From Symbiodinium natans (taxonomy: Eukaryota; Sar; Dinophyceae; Suessiales; Symbiodiniaceae): DNA of 27,500 nt. The stretch spans positions 1-27,500 of the forward strand of contig CAJNDS010002722.1 in the NCBI GenBank assembly GCA_905221605.1, given 5' to 3'. Below the pieces are notes generated by a model that did not search any database, was not told the DNA's origin, and worked only from the letters and a program-made list of their open reading frames with translations. This document shows positions 1-9,115 of the stretch, piece after piece. The position numbers were made by a program, and so were the translations under genes. The first letter of the stretch is position 1; every line of letters starts with the position of its first letter.

Positions 1-94
1 CCTAAACCCTAAACCCTAAACCCTAAACCCTAAACCCTAAACCCTAAACCCTAAACCCTAAACCCTACACCCTAAACCCTAAACCCTAAACCCT
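1..94. repeat. CCCTAAA array at the window start
   Basis: About 13 units with one CCCTACA variant. In isolation it looks like a telomere end, but exons follow directly and dozens of internal arrays exist, so it is probably intronic. Confidence 0.9.
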
Positions 95-128
95 CGGGTT
101 CCGAGTTTGGCGTTCGGCTGCCACGCAG

Positions 129-217
129 GATATCTGCGATCTCTGGTGTCAGATGCGCAACAAGCTGGAGATCCGCCTGCGCAGCGAGCGATGGCGAAAG
201 CTTGCCAAGGACCCTGG
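129..217 (+). CDS. Candidate exon, gene unidentified (5' part outside the window or in repeats)
   Basis: Acceptor CTGCCACGCAG after a C-strand array. Encodes DICDLWCQMRNKLEIRLRSE and nine further residues, Arg/Lys-rich and helical in character, with high third-position GC. The donor GTTTAGGG starts a short G-strand array. Its phase (2) does not fit the next exon unless a non-canonical donor (AAG then GA) or a later repeat-unit GT is used, so linkage to the next exon is unproven. Confidence 0.5.
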
Positions 218-314
218 GTTTAGGGTTTAGGGTTTAGGGTTTAGGATCTTTGGGCTTTAGAGGGGGCTTTGTAAAGCCCCCCGCCCCTAGTTGGGTTTGG
301 GCTGCTGCTTTCAG

Positions 315-908
315 ACGTTCGGTTTTGCATCTTGGGCTCAGTCCTTGAAGGAAGTGCAGACTTCAGTTCCTTCGAAGGAGATGTCCCACACCGACGCCGA
401 GCTTGTGGACAAGCTTGAGGTGATGCACGTCGAGACGCAGTCGTTCGGCGTGCCCGGCATCTCCATAGTACCCCCTCCGCCGCTGCACGCGCCACCACCG
501 CCGCCGGCGGCGGGGGGTGCTGCTCCTGCAGCAGCTGCCGCCGCTGCGGCCGCTGTTGGGGGTGCGGCCCCAGGTCCCGCACCCCCCATGCCCCCCATCC
601 CCAACATCTTCGGCCTGCCCATCCCTTTGCCGGTCCCTGCGGGACCTGCCGGAGGGGCCGCCGCAATCATTCCAGGACAGCCCTCGCAGGTGCCCGGCGT
701 GCCCGGCACACTGGGAGCCACCCCACTCATTTTGCCGGTGCCCTTGGTGAACCCAGGCCCCGCCCAGGCCGCCCCCGCAGCCCCCGCAGGCCCTGCCGGG
801 CCCGGCGTGGCCGCAACGCCCGCCGTGGCGACGGCCACGGCGATCGCCTCCAGCACTGCGCAGCAGGTCGCCGGTGTGGTGCACCAGCTGATCAACCAAG
901 TCATGCAG
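315..908 (+). CDS. Ala/Pro-rich exon, gene unidentified
   Basis: The largest coding block of the window, 594 bases open in one frame after acceptor GCTGCTGCTTTCAG. Residues 1-50 are ordinary sequence (including MSHTDAELVDKLEVMHVETQ, whose ATG at 381 could be a start). The rest is low-complexity Ala/Pro/Gly with poly-Pro and poly-Ala runs, and ends STAQQVAGVVHQLINQVMQ. It ends CAG followed by GC, the donor type proven in the FKBP gene; a GT donor lies six bases on. A low-complexity linker is likely. The minus strand is also open here, but only as a shadow of the composition. Confidence 0.65.
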
Positions 909-1894
909 GCTCGGTGTGTTGTGGGGTGTCGGGTCTAGGCAGGATTCACTGCGGCTCATTGCGGCTCCAGCACGAGCCTCATCTAGAATCTTCAGCCCAA
1001 ATGGCCACTCAACCACAACCGCAAACCTTTCCACGGGCCAGGCCGGGCCAAATGGTGGAGCGGCAGGCGCTTGATGTGTTTAGGGCTTCTGGGTTTGGGG
1101 CTGTCGGTTTCGAGGGTTCAGGGTTCGGGGTTCAGGGTCCAATTTGTAGGTTCATGTGGCTTTCGAGCTAATGGTAAGGGGATACGGCCAGTTCACAAGT
1201 GGGTCAAGCTGTACAATGTGAGCTTACATGGATGATAGGGTTTCAATAATAGAATTATTGAACCCTAAGCCCTAAGCCCTAAACCCTAAACCCTAAACCC
1301 TAAACCCAAAACCCTAAGCCCTAAACCCTAAACCCTAAACCCTAAGTTAGCAAGTCTCATGAGCCTTGGAGTAGGATGTCGGGGTTTAGCGGCCCAAAGC
1401 ACGGAACCCCAGGCCCAACATCTGTCGAAGACCTACAAGTTATATACATGCGCCCTAGATCCAGGAGATGATACGGTTTAGGGTCCAGGGTTTAGGATTT
1501 AGGGTTCAGGGCTTAGGGTTCAGCATCTCAAAGTTCAAGCATTCACTAGGTTAGCAGCCTCTCAAGCGCCCGACAAGTACCCACCCACCCAGAGAATTCC
1601 ATACCATTAAGAAAATAAAAAGTTTCACACGCAACCCAAACTCTCAGCCCCAATTAAACCCTAGGCTCTCGTCCCTGAACATTCAACCCTAACTTTCTAG
1701 GATGCCCAGTAGTACCCTTATTCCCTTTTTGGTAGGTTTACCTTATAAACCCCTTTAAGCAAGAAAGGGCACCCTTTTTCATCCCAGGTTACTGGGCAAC
1801 CCGAACTTTAGAGCCCTAAGCCTTGAAGTCCCTAAGTTTCTTGAACCCTAAATCCTAGAGCTCTTCAACTCTCAGGCCAGCCAGTGGCTTTGAA
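909..1894. other. Intronic stretch, partly repeat
   Basis: No exon supported. Contains a CCCTAAA/CCCTAAG array at about 1261-1344, short TTTAGGG-like pieces at 1475-1520, and AT-richer unique sequence at 1560-1860 with degenerate CCCTAAA units. Confidence 0.5.
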
Positions 1895-2126
1895 AATGAC
1901 TCCGAAAATTAGTGGGCAAGGTCCGACACTTAATGGGCAAGGTCCGAAAATTAGCGGGCAAGGTCCGAGAATCAGTGGGCAAGGTCGTGGGGCAGCCAAT
2001 GGACCTTGCCCACTGCTTTTCGGACCTTGCCCACTGATTTTCGGACCTTGCCCGCCAATTTTCGGACTTTGCCCGCTAATTTTCTACCTTGCCCATTAAT
2101 TTTCGGACCTTGCCCACGAAGTCATT
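1895..2126. repeat. Foldback element made of 21-bp units in inverted orientation
   Basis: Four direct copies of a 21-mer (consensus CCGAAAATTAGTGGGCAAGG plus T) fill 1902-1985. After a 17-base spacer (1986-2002) there are five full inverted copies and a partial sixth from 2003 to 2117. The outer ends are AATGACT (1895-1901) and AGTCATT (2120-2126), a 7-bp perfect inverted repeat. The transcript would form a stem of about 85 base pairs. It lies in an intron and encodes nothing convincing. Confidence 0.85.
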
Positions 2127-2224
2127 AACATGTATATTATGAATGAAAGAGCGGTTTAGGGTTTAGGGGTTAGAGTTGGGTTTAGGGTTTAGGATTTATA
2201 GAGTTTAGGGTTTAGGGTTTAGAG

Positions 2225-2371
2225 GACTCCGAAGGCAGTTGGGTAGACCCTGTCCTGGTGCAGCGGATGGTACGCCTCATGCTCCGGCACGAGACCCAAC
2301 TGGCTTCCTTGCGCGTGAACACCACAATCCTGTTGCATCTTCGAGCGGGAGAGGGAAGCCTTCTGCCACCC
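2225..2371 (+). CDS. Candidate exon with MVRL-LRHE-type repeat, gene unidentified
   Basis: Acceptor GGTTTAGAG, phase 0, fitting the end of the Ala/Pro exon. Encodes DSEGSWVDPVLVQRMVRLML and then RHETQLASLRVNTTILLHLR and AGEGSLLP. It aligns by eye with the exon at 3767 (QMVRVLTLHEDSLNVMLQE ... GGVLP), so it is one copy of an internal protein repeat. The exact 3' end is unclear (GC donors at 2345-2365); the frame closes at TAA 2372-2374, supplied by the first CCCTAAA unit. Confidence 0.6.
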
Positions 2372-2579
2372 TAAACCCTAAACCCTAAACCCTAAACCCT
2401 AAACCCTAAACCCTAAACCCTAAACCCTAAACCCTAAACCCTAAACCCTACTCCCCTAAACGTTGCCAATCAATGGAAACGGCTGAAGACGGAGGACCCA
2501 GGTCAGCTCAGTCAGTCTTTGCGAGCGTCTTTGCTGCGCTGTTTTGCTCCGAGAATGGCAAGGACGGCTCGCTGCATCT

Positions 2580-2613
<34 letters not shown>

Positions 2614-3133
2614 CAAAACCCAAGACCCTAAACCCAAAACCCTAAACCCGAAACCCTGAACCCTATGCCCTAAGCCGGAAACGAAGCACTCAGAGCCTTC
2701 AACGGCCACCCGAGGTGCCTCTGAAACGCCACTCGCTCGTCCCCCCACAAGCAGCCTCCACCCCCATAAGCCCCTAAACCCTCAACCCTAAACCCTAAGC
2801 CCTAATTCAACCCTAAACCCTAAACCCTAAGCCCTAAACCCTAAACCCTAAACCCTAAACCCTAAACCCTGCAAACCCCTACAAAAATGAACGCCCCGAA
2901 GCCTGAACCTTCGAAGGCCCAACCCCAAACCCTTAAGAACCCATTGGGAACAGCACCCGAAGCCCCAAACCCTAAAGCCAAAAACCCCAAGCCCTAAACC
3001 CGAAACCCTGAACTCTAACCCCTGAATTTCCCTGTGCCCTCAGCCCTCAACCCTCAGCCCTAAACCCTAAACCCTAAACCCTAAACCCTAAACCCTAAAC
3101 CCTAAACCCTAAACCCTACACCCTAAACCGCAG
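2372..3133. other. Intron rich in CCCTAAA arrays, with a (GA)n tract
   Basis: C-strand arrays at 2372-2449, 2764-2872 and 2990-3128, with unique islands between. A (GA)n run occupies about 2580-2610. The island at 2455-2580 and the one at 2690-2760 show no supported exon. Confidence 0.6.
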
Positions 3134-3189
3134 GCGCTGCGAACGCCGGCCCGCCACCGGGGCCGCCGCCAGGCCATGGAGGAGGGGGG
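3134..3189 (+). CDS. Candidate small exon, gene unidentified
   Basis: Acceptor AAACCGCAG at the end of a C-strand array; donor GTTTAGGG starts a G-strand array. The frame ALRTPARHRGRRQAMEEG has G/C at nearly every third position. Its phase 2 end fits the 3767 exon (GG joined to G). Alternative frames give Gly/Pro-rich peptides. Confidence 0.5.
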
Positions 3190-3690
3190 GTTTAGGGTTT
3201 GGGGTTTCGGGTTTGGGGGTTAGGGTTTGGGTTTAGGGTTTGGGGTTTAGGGTTTGGGGTTTAGGGTTTGGGGTTTAGGGTTTGGGGTTTAGGGTTTGGG
3301 GTTTAGGGTTTGGGGTTTAGGGTTTGGGGTTTAGGGTTTAGGGTTTAGGGTTTAAGGGTTTGTGGTTTCGGGTTGTGTGTTTAGGGTTTGGGTTTTAGGG
3401 TTGGGTTTTCGGGTTTGGGTTTCGGGTTTGGGTTTCGGTTTTGGGGGTTAGGGTTTTGGGGTTTAGGGTTTGGGGTTTAGGGTTTGGGGTTTAGGGTTTG
3501 GGGTTTAGGGTTTGGGGTTTAGGGTTTGGGGTTTAGGGTTTGGGGTTTAGGATTTAAACTCTTTGGGTTCCTGAAAGATTGGGGGAGTGGGGGGGTTTAG
3601 GGTTTCGGGTTTAGGGTTTAGGGTTTAGGGCTTAGGGTTAGGGTCTAAGGTTTAGGGGGTCTAGGGTTTAGGGTCTAGGGCTCTAGGGTT
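3190..3690. repeat. G-strand array with alternating TTTAGGG and TTTGGGG units
   Basis: Much of 3225-3330 and 3450-3550 is a 14-base higher-order unit, TTTAGGG plus TTTGGGG, rather than the plain heptamer. This suggests local amplification of a mutated dimer. Confidence 0.85.
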
Positions 3691-3766
3691 GAGGGGTATT
3701 GTGTCAGAAGTTGCCGTAATGGCTTTAGGGCTTTTGAGTTTTTTGGGGTCTAGGGTCAGGCTTCAG

Positions 3767-4012
3767 GACCAACGACCAGACAGCCCACATCCTCAAGCAA
3801 ATGGTGCGGGTCCTGACATTACACGAAGACTCTCTGAATGTGATGCTGCAAGAACGAGAGCTGATGCTGTTCATCACCCACACTCCTGGGGGAGTCCTTC
3901 CTCAGATGATCCGAGCATCGGAGAACTGGCACAGCCGCTTCAGACCCTCATAGCAAAGCTTGAGAGTTTGAGCGGCGATGCGCTCAGGGAGTTCGTAAAA
4001 AACGAGCCCTGA
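3767..4012 (+). CDS. Candidate exon, second copy of the internal repeat, with an apparent frameshift
   Basis: Acceptor GGCTTCAG. The frame TNDQTAHILKQMVRVLTLHE, then DSLNVMLQERELMLFITHTP and GGVLPQMIRASENWH, is clearly coding and resembles the exon at 2225. It stops at TAG 3951-3953. Coding character then continues one frame over as QPLQTLIAKLESLSGDALRE and FVKNEP to TGA 4010-4012. A small indel around 3938-3945 would explain the switch. It could be a true lesion (pseudogene) or a sequence error. Confidence 0.6.
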   Translation, partial: DQRPDSPHPQANGAGPDITRRLSECDAARTRADAVHHPHSWGSPSSDDPSIGELAQPLQTLIAKLESLSGDALREFVKNEP

Positions 4013-4045
4013 AAGGGCGGGCCGTGATGCCGATGAATTTCACAG

Positions 4046-4089
4046 GATCTGTCAGGACGGAACGATGGCAGACCAACAAGCCGGAGAGG
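4046..4089 (+). CDS. Weak candidate exon
   Basis: Acceptor TTTCACAG, donor GTAGGATG. The frame SVRTERWQTNKPER has the best third-position GC of the three open frames. It is followed shortly by a G-strand array from 4118. Phase to neighbours is unverified. Confidence 0.35.
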
Positions 4090-4595
4090 GTAGGATGCCG
4101 CCGCTAGCCAAAGCCGTTTAGGGTTTAGGGTTTAGGGTTTAGGGTTTAGGGTTTAGGGTTTAGGGTTTAGGGTTGACCAGAAGGAGGGCTTGCAAAGGGC
4201 TTAGGATTTTGTTTTACTCCTCTTTGTTTTGAAGGCCTGTAGGGGCCCAAGAGATTTCAGGGGTTTGGGGTTTAAGGTTTAGGGTTTGGGGTTTCAGGGA
4301 TGTTTATTGCTTCGGGTTTTGTGCTTTACTGAAGGGGTATAAGGAGGGACCCCTTCTAGGTCCTTTTTATACACCTAAGTATCCCCTAACAAACCCCTAA
4401 ATACCCTTAGAAGGGTTCCTCCTTTAGTTCCCTGAAAGGCCCGAGTCCAGCCCTAAATCCTAAACCCTAAAACCCGAAACCCTAAACCCTAAACCCGAAA
4501 CAACCCTAAACCCCCAACCCCAAACCCCAAACCCAAAAGCCCAAATTAAGGGTTTAGGGTTTAGGGTTTGGGGTTTGGGGTTTAGGGTTCTGCAG

Positions 4596-4632
4596 AACTG
4601 TGCCGACGCGCAGCGCGAAGTGCTTCCAAAAG
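4596..4632 (+). CDS. Candidate micro-exon between G-strand arrays
   Basis: Acceptor GTTCTGCAG, donor AAAAG followed by GTTTAGGG. 37 bases, open in all frames; NCADAQREVLPK gives phases compatible with the exons at 4046 and 4940. Frame uncertain. Confidence 0.4.
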
Positions 4633-4939
4633 GTTTAGGGTTTAGGGTTTCGGGTTTAGGGTTAGGTTTTAGGGTTTAGGGTTTAGGGTTTAGGGTGTAG
4701 GGTGTAGGGTTTAGGGCATGGCTGACGTAAATGCCTTGAACCACTTAACGCCTGAACCTCAAGCCCTAAACCGCAAACCTCAAACCCGAAACCAAGTCCC
4801 CCCCAAAGGCCAAAACCCAAACCCTAAATGCTTAAGCCCCCAACCCTAAACCCTAAAGCCTAAACCCGAAACCCTAAAGCCTAAACCCTAAAACCCGAAG
4901 CCCCCCAACCCTAGAATACTCAAAAACCCCCTACCCCAG

Positions 4940-5000
4940 TCAGCGGCGGCGCAGGCGTGATGGGCCACACCATGCGCCTGAGCATCATCCGCGTGCCTCG
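4940..5000 (+). CDS. Candidate exon, start of a largely phase-consistent series
   Basis: Acceptor CTACCCCAG (or a second AG at 4942-4943). The frame SGGAGVMGHTMRLSIIRVP has about 85 percent G/C third positions. Donor GTCGAGGG, phase 2, fits the exon at 5488. Confidence 0.5.
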
Positions 5001-5487
5001 GTCGAGGGGGAGACAGTTTCGGGGTTTTTGGGGTGTAGGGTTTAGGGTTTAAGGGTTTCAGGGTTGGGGGTTTTGGGTTTTACGGTTGGGGGTTTAGGGT
5101 GTTAGGGCTTTAGGGTTTTTCTCTAGGGTTGAGGGTTGGGGGGGGGTTTATGGTTTTAGGGGGTTAGGGTTTAGGGTTTTTCGGTTTTTGGGGGTTTGGG
5201 GTTTGGGGTTTGGAGGTTTAGGGTAGTAACGTTTGGCGCTTAAGGTGTACCTTATGCTTCCGGAACCTACTTCTTTGGGATTTCTAATTGGAGGCCCCCA
5301 CAGGCTCGTGGAGAGCTCCCAGAACCCTAAACCCTGAACCCTAACCTTAAACCCTAAACCCTAAACGCACACCCTAAACCCCAAACCCCAAACCCCAACC
5401 CCCCCAAACCCTAAACCCTAAACCCCAAACCCTGAACCCTGAACCCCTAAACCCTCAAACCCTAAACCCGACACCCCAAGACCCCAG

Positions 5488-5549
5488 CGTGGAACGCCAA
5501 CGATGCAAGCAGGTCCTCCAGTTCAGCCTGGGGGATCAGAGGACACATG
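5488..5549 (+). CDS. Candidate exon
   Basis: Acceptor AAGACCCCAG. The frame VERQRCKQVLQFSLGDQRTH is chosen by phase with both neighbours; two other frames are open. Donor GTGCCAGT. Confidence 0.4.
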
Positions 5550-5774
5550 GTGCCAGTTGTGGGTTTGGGGTTTAGGGTTTAGGGTTTAGGAACTAGGGTG
5601 TAGGGTGTCGGGTGTAGGGTTGAGGGAGTTGGGGGCTTCTAGCGTATGGGGAGGCGCAGGAGGGTTTGAGGGGTTGAGGGGGGTGGGGCCAGTGTTCATT
5701 TTCTGGGGTTTGGGGTCTAGGGGTTTAGGGTCTGGGGTTAAGGGTTTAGGGTTGAGGGTTGAGGGTTAAGCAAG

Positions 5775-5811
5775 TCGATGACGGCCCTTGGGGGCTTGTT
5801 GTGCCACTGAG
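5775..5811 (+). CDS. Candidate micro-exon
   Basis: Acceptor GGTTAAGCAAG, donor GTATCCCA after CTGAG. Encodes DDGPWGLVVPL; phase 1 in and phase 2 out match the exons at 5488 and 6038. The next 50 bases are also non-repeat and open in another frame, so the 3' boundary is tentative. Confidence 0.4.
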
Positions 5812-5863
5812 GTATCCCAAGAAGCTTTGCATTCCATTTCCGACAGCCTGACCTTCAACTTCA

Positions 5864-6028
5864 CCCTAAACCCTAAACCCTAAACCCTAAACCCTAAACC
5901 CTAAACCCTAAACCCTAAACCCTAAACCCTAAACCCTAAACCCTACACCTTACACCCTAAACCATAAACCCTAAACCCTAAATCCTAAACCCCAAACCCT
6001 AAACCCGAGACCCTAGACCCCAAAGCAA
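5864..6028. repeat. C-strand array closing an intron
   Basis: CCCTAAA units decaying toward the exon at 6038. Its partner G-strand array starts at that exon's donor. Confidence 0.9.
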
Positions 6029-6037
6029 CCCAAACAG

Positions 6038-6086
6038 GATCGCGGGGCGCCTGCACTTGGGCATCGAGTCGGAAGTGCAGCGGGAG
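6038..6086 (+). CDS. Candidate exon flanked by opposed repeat arrays
   Basis: Acceptor CCCAAACAG at the end of C-strand repeats. Encodes IAGRLHLGIESEVQRE. Donor GAG then GTGGGTTTAGGG, leading directly into a G-strand array. A clear example of the window's exon pattern. Confidence 0.6.
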
Positions 6087-6208
6087 GTGGGTTTAGGGTT
6101 TAGGCTTGGTTTTAGGGCTAAGGGTTTAGGGTTTAGGGTTAGGGTTTAGGGTTTAGGGTTTAGGGTTTAGGGTTTAGGGTTTAGGGTTTAGGGTTTAGGG
6201 TTTAGGGA
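6087..6208. repeat. G-strand array opening an intron
   Basis: TTTAGGG units from the donor at 6087. At about 6208 it meets C-strand units head-on (TTTAGGGAAACCCTAAACCC), giving a complete hairpin intron of only 151 bases. Confidence 0.9.
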
Positions 6209-6237
6209 AACCCTAAACCCTAAAGCCCAAATGCCAG

Positions 6238-6309
6238 ACCAGCAAGCCCCGGCAGGGTGAGCGCACGACGACGCCGGCGCGTCCCGACATTCTGTGTGTG
6301 GAGGCAGGA
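6238..6309 (+). CDS. Candidate exon
   Basis: Acceptor AAATGCCAG. Encodes TSKPRQGERTTTPARPDILC and four further residues (VEAG). Two donors keep phase 0: GAG then GC after 6303, and GT at 6310. Confidence 0.5.
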
Positions 6310-6793
6310 GTGTACTTAGGGTTTAGGGTTTAGGGTTTAGGGTTCAGGGTTTAGGGTTTAGTGTTTAGGGTTAGGGTTTAGAGGGTTTAGGGGGTTTAGG
6401 GGCTGAGGAAGCTCGGGTTGCAGGATTTTCGGGGTTTAGGGGTGTAGTGTTTCGGGTTTTAGGATTTCAGGGGGCGGGCCCCCTCTCCCAAAGGAAAACA
6501 GCATCCCTTCAGAAGGTACTTACAATGACGCTGGTTGTTACCTCATTTGCATTTTTTAGGGCGAGAAAGCAGGTAGTCAGGATCATACCTCGGGCCCCTG
6601 AGGTTGTACCCTTGGGCTTGGGGGCACCTCCAAGGGAACCCTAAACCGTAAACCCTAAACCGTAAACCCCAAAGTGTAAACCCTAAACCTAAACCCTAAA
6701 CCCTAAACCCTAAACCCCAAACCCTAAACCCTAAACCCGAAACCCTAAACCCCGAAACCTAAACACCCCCTAAACCCGGGGCCTCCTGCCGAG

Positions 6794-6909
6794 GTGGAGC
6801 TCGCCACAGGGGAGGACGCATTTCAGCCCCTGGCGGCGGCGCACCGTGCTTTGGTGGAACTCAGCCTCCCCTCCCCCCCTCCCCCCGTCCACTGTCTCAA
6901 GGATGCAGG
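6794..6909 (+). CDS. Candidate exon
   Basis: Acceptor CTCCTGCCGAG. Encodes VELATGEDAFQPLAAAHRAL and a Pro-rich tail (VELSLPSPPP and on), with about 80 percent G/C third positions. Donor GTTTAGGG; the GT one repeat unit later (6917) gives the phase 0 needed by the exon at 7273. Confidence 0.55.
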
Positions 6910-7262
6910 GTTTAGGGTTTAGGGTTTGGGGTCTAGGGTTTAGGGTTTAGGGTTGAGGGTTTAGAGGTTCGTTAGGTAGGGTTTTTGGAGTTTAGGGCCT
7001 TGCGTTTGGGGCTTCTAGGTTGTGGTGCTGATGCAGGATTTGGGTTCGAGTGTGTTCGACTGTTCAGTTTCATGCTTAAGTTTAGGGCTTAGGGCTTAGG
7101 TTTTAGGCTTAGGGTTTAGGGCTTAGGGCTTAGGGTTTAGGGTTTAGGGTTTAGGGCTTGGGGCTTAGGTTTTAGGGTTTAGGGTATAGGGCTTAGGGTT
7201 TAGGGTTTAGGGCTTAGGGCTTAGGGCTTAGGGTTTAGGGCTTAGGATTCAGGGTTTAGGGT
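6910..7262. repeat. G-strand array with GGGCTTA variants
   Basis: TTTAGGG from the donor at 6910, a unique patch at 6965-7074, then mixed TTTAGGG/CTTAGGG units at 7075-7262 up to the exon at 7273. Confidence 0.85.
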
Positions 7263-7272
7263 TCTTGCTCAG

Positions 7273-7393
7273 ACTCTTTGGAGGGGCTTGTGGATTCGGG
7301 TCCTCTTCATGATGTCCTGGCCAGTTCTACCAAAGCCTCCACCCGAAACCACGCGCAACTCCAAAGCTCCGAGCTCCCTAGACTCCCTGGAAG
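7273..7393 (+). CDS. Candidate exon
   Basis: Acceptor TTCTTGCTCAG, donor CTGGAAG then GTTAAATT. The frame TLWRGLWIRVLFMMSWPVLP and then KPPPETTRNSKAPSSLDSLE gives phase 1, matching the next exon. It follows a G-strand array and precedes a C-strand one. A second frame is open, so the translation is tentative. Confidence 0.45.
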
Positions 7394-7403
7394 GTTAAAT
7401 TTA

Positions 7404-7490
7404 AACCCTAAACCCTAAACCCTAAACCCTAAACCCTAAACCCTAAACCCTAAACCCTAAACCCTAAACCCTAAACCCTAAACCCTAAAC
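7404..7490. repeat. C-strand array before the exon at 7506
   Basis: Twelve near-perfect CCCTAAA units. Confidence 0.95.
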
Positions 7491-7505
7491 CCCGAACCCG
7501 GCAAG

Positions 7506-7586
7506 GGATGGTCCAGTTCGGGGCCCCGCACACGGAGGGGCGCTCCATGGGGCCCTGGACCTGCACGGACAAGCGCGAGGCGCGGG
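7506..7586 (+). CDS. Candidate exon
   Basis: Acceptor AACCCGGCAAG after a C-strand array. Encodes MVQFGAPHTEGRSMGPWTCT and DKREAR, with G or C at every third position. Donor GTTTGGGT. Phase 1 at both ends fits the exons on each side. Confidence 0.65.
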
Positions 7587-7590
7587 GTTT

Positions 7591-7735
7591 GGGTGTAGGG
7601 TTTAGGGTTTAGGGTTCAGGGTTTAGGGTTTAGGGTTTAGGGTTTAGGGTTAGGGTTTAGGGTTTAAGGTTTGGGGTTAGGGTTTCGGGTTTGGGGTTTA
7701 GGGTTTAGGGTTCAGGGTTTAGGGCTTAGGGCGGG
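7591..7735. repeat. G-strand array after the exon at 7506
   Basis: TTTAGGG units with a few TTCAGGG and TTTGGGG variants, starting at the donor. Confidence 0.9.
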
Positions 7736-8245
7736 ACTTAAGATGCTTTTAGGGTGAAAGGGGGTTCAGGTCTTAGGCGGATATGGGGGTTTAGGGTTTA
7801 AGGGGGGTTTAGGGTTTAGGGTTTTATGGGGGGTTTGAGGAGCTTAGGGGTTATGGTTTTCGCGCTTTGAGGGGGTTTAGGGTGTTAGGGGTCGAGGGGG
7901 ATTAAGGGGGGTGTGAGGGTGTTGTTAAGAAACGGGTTTAAGGGTTTCGTGTGGGTCTCGTTTCGGTTCGGGGGCCTGGGCCCCTAGGCCTAGGCTCAAG
8001 CCCCAAACCCTGCAGTTAAGGTGCGGGTTGGTATCGGATCCCATGAGACAAGGCTTCCAAGTCCCTTCCTTTGTCTTCAGGAACCCTAAGCCCTGGACCC
8101 CTGAACCCTAAATCCTAAACCCAACAACCCCCCCCCCCCCCCCAAAAAAAAAAAAAAAAAGAGAATAACAAAATAAAACCGAAAACACCAAAAACCAGGA
8201 AAAAACGCAAAATCAAAAAGAAGAAAGGCGCATGGTCTGGCCCAG

Positions 8246-8311
8246 GTGGAAAGGCGCTGCTGGAGATGCGCGCGAAGGCCCCCTTGATCAAAGGGCCATA
8301 CTTGGGGAGGG
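8246..8311 (+). CDS. Candidate exon
   Basis: Acceptor TCTGGCCCAG. Encodes GKALLEMRAKAPLIKGPYLG and Arg. Donor GTCGTTAT. In phase with the exons at 7506 and 9722. Confidence 0.6.
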
Positions 8312-8439
8312 GTCGTTATAGGGTTTAAGGTTTAGGGTTTCCCTAAACCCAAATCCCGACCCTAACCCCTAAGCCCTAAACCCTAAACCCTAAGCCCTAG
8401 CCCTAATGTTGCTGAAAATAGGGGTACGGGGTAGGTTTG

Positions 8440-8585
8440 TGAAGAAGTGATTCAAGCTATATAAGGTCGCATGAACTTGTTCTGCCCACCTGCCGCCCGC
8501 CCTGACCTCCACAAGGTGGGATGCAGGGTAGGGGGACAACGCACCGGGGCAACCGGCTCTTAAGGGCTACAGCTTGGCTTCAGCA
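8440..8585 (+). repeat. Left terminal repeat of TRIM-like element
   Basis: TG...CA ended, with a TATA-like CTATATAAGG. About 97 percent identical to 9116-9263. Confidence 0.8.
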
Positions 8586-9115
8586 CCCCCCTCGGCCTGC
8601 CATCCGCCAGGAGGCTGGGCGCTCTTCACAAGCTGTCCATCCCTTCCGGGAGGCGAGCAACTGTACCAACACATGCTGTAGCATGGGATTGCTCTGGAAC
8701 TGCTCCCCCCTGTCCCCGGCAGTGGGCCGGCTACGCAAACTCTGTCCAAGATCCGCCGTCCACCCGGGCGTTAACCCAAGCATCTGGCATCACTCAAACG
8801 AGAGCGCGCCCGTACACTACACTGCGCCAAGGAACGCTTACACGCCTGAAGACGATTTCTGCCTTTCGGCTACCTCACCTTCCTCCGCCAGGGCAGCCTT
8901 CCCTTACAACCAATGTCCCGTGTCGCCTGGAAAACGGTGCCGTCGCCATCGCAGCCCCCCTCCATCCTCCAGGCCCATCGCAGCAACATTGCAATTGCGG
9001 TGGCATGCTGGTCTGACGAAGTGCATGTTCTGGCATGGTATAGCGGAAGCGCATCTTTGCAGCGCATAGCTTTTTCACACGCGTGTTCGTGCTTAGGCCA
9101 TTGGGCGTCATAACC

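Noticed and set aside
1-94. True chromosome-end telomere at the window start
   Set aside because: Equivalent arrays in both orientations occur throughout and lie inside a proven gene; nothing marks this one as terminal.
338-1034. Long minus-strand frames of Gly/Ala-rich protein
   Set aside because: Shadows of the GC-rich Ala/Pro exon on the plus strand; splice sites and codon bias support plus only.
1884-2099. 71-residue repetitive protein
   Set aside because: Translation of the 21-bp foldback units; the period is a multiple of three, so the frame stays open by construction.
4333-4445. MITE-like inverted repeat (AAGGAGGGACCCCTTCT / AGAAGGGTTCCTCCTTT)
   Set aside because: Arms are imperfect with indels, no target duplication is visible, and similar words occur loosely elsewhere; not strong enough to call.
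8521-9069. 182-residue protein encoded by the TRIM-like element
   Set aside because: Starts inside the terminal repeat, has no codon bias or domain, and overlaps open frames on the other strand.
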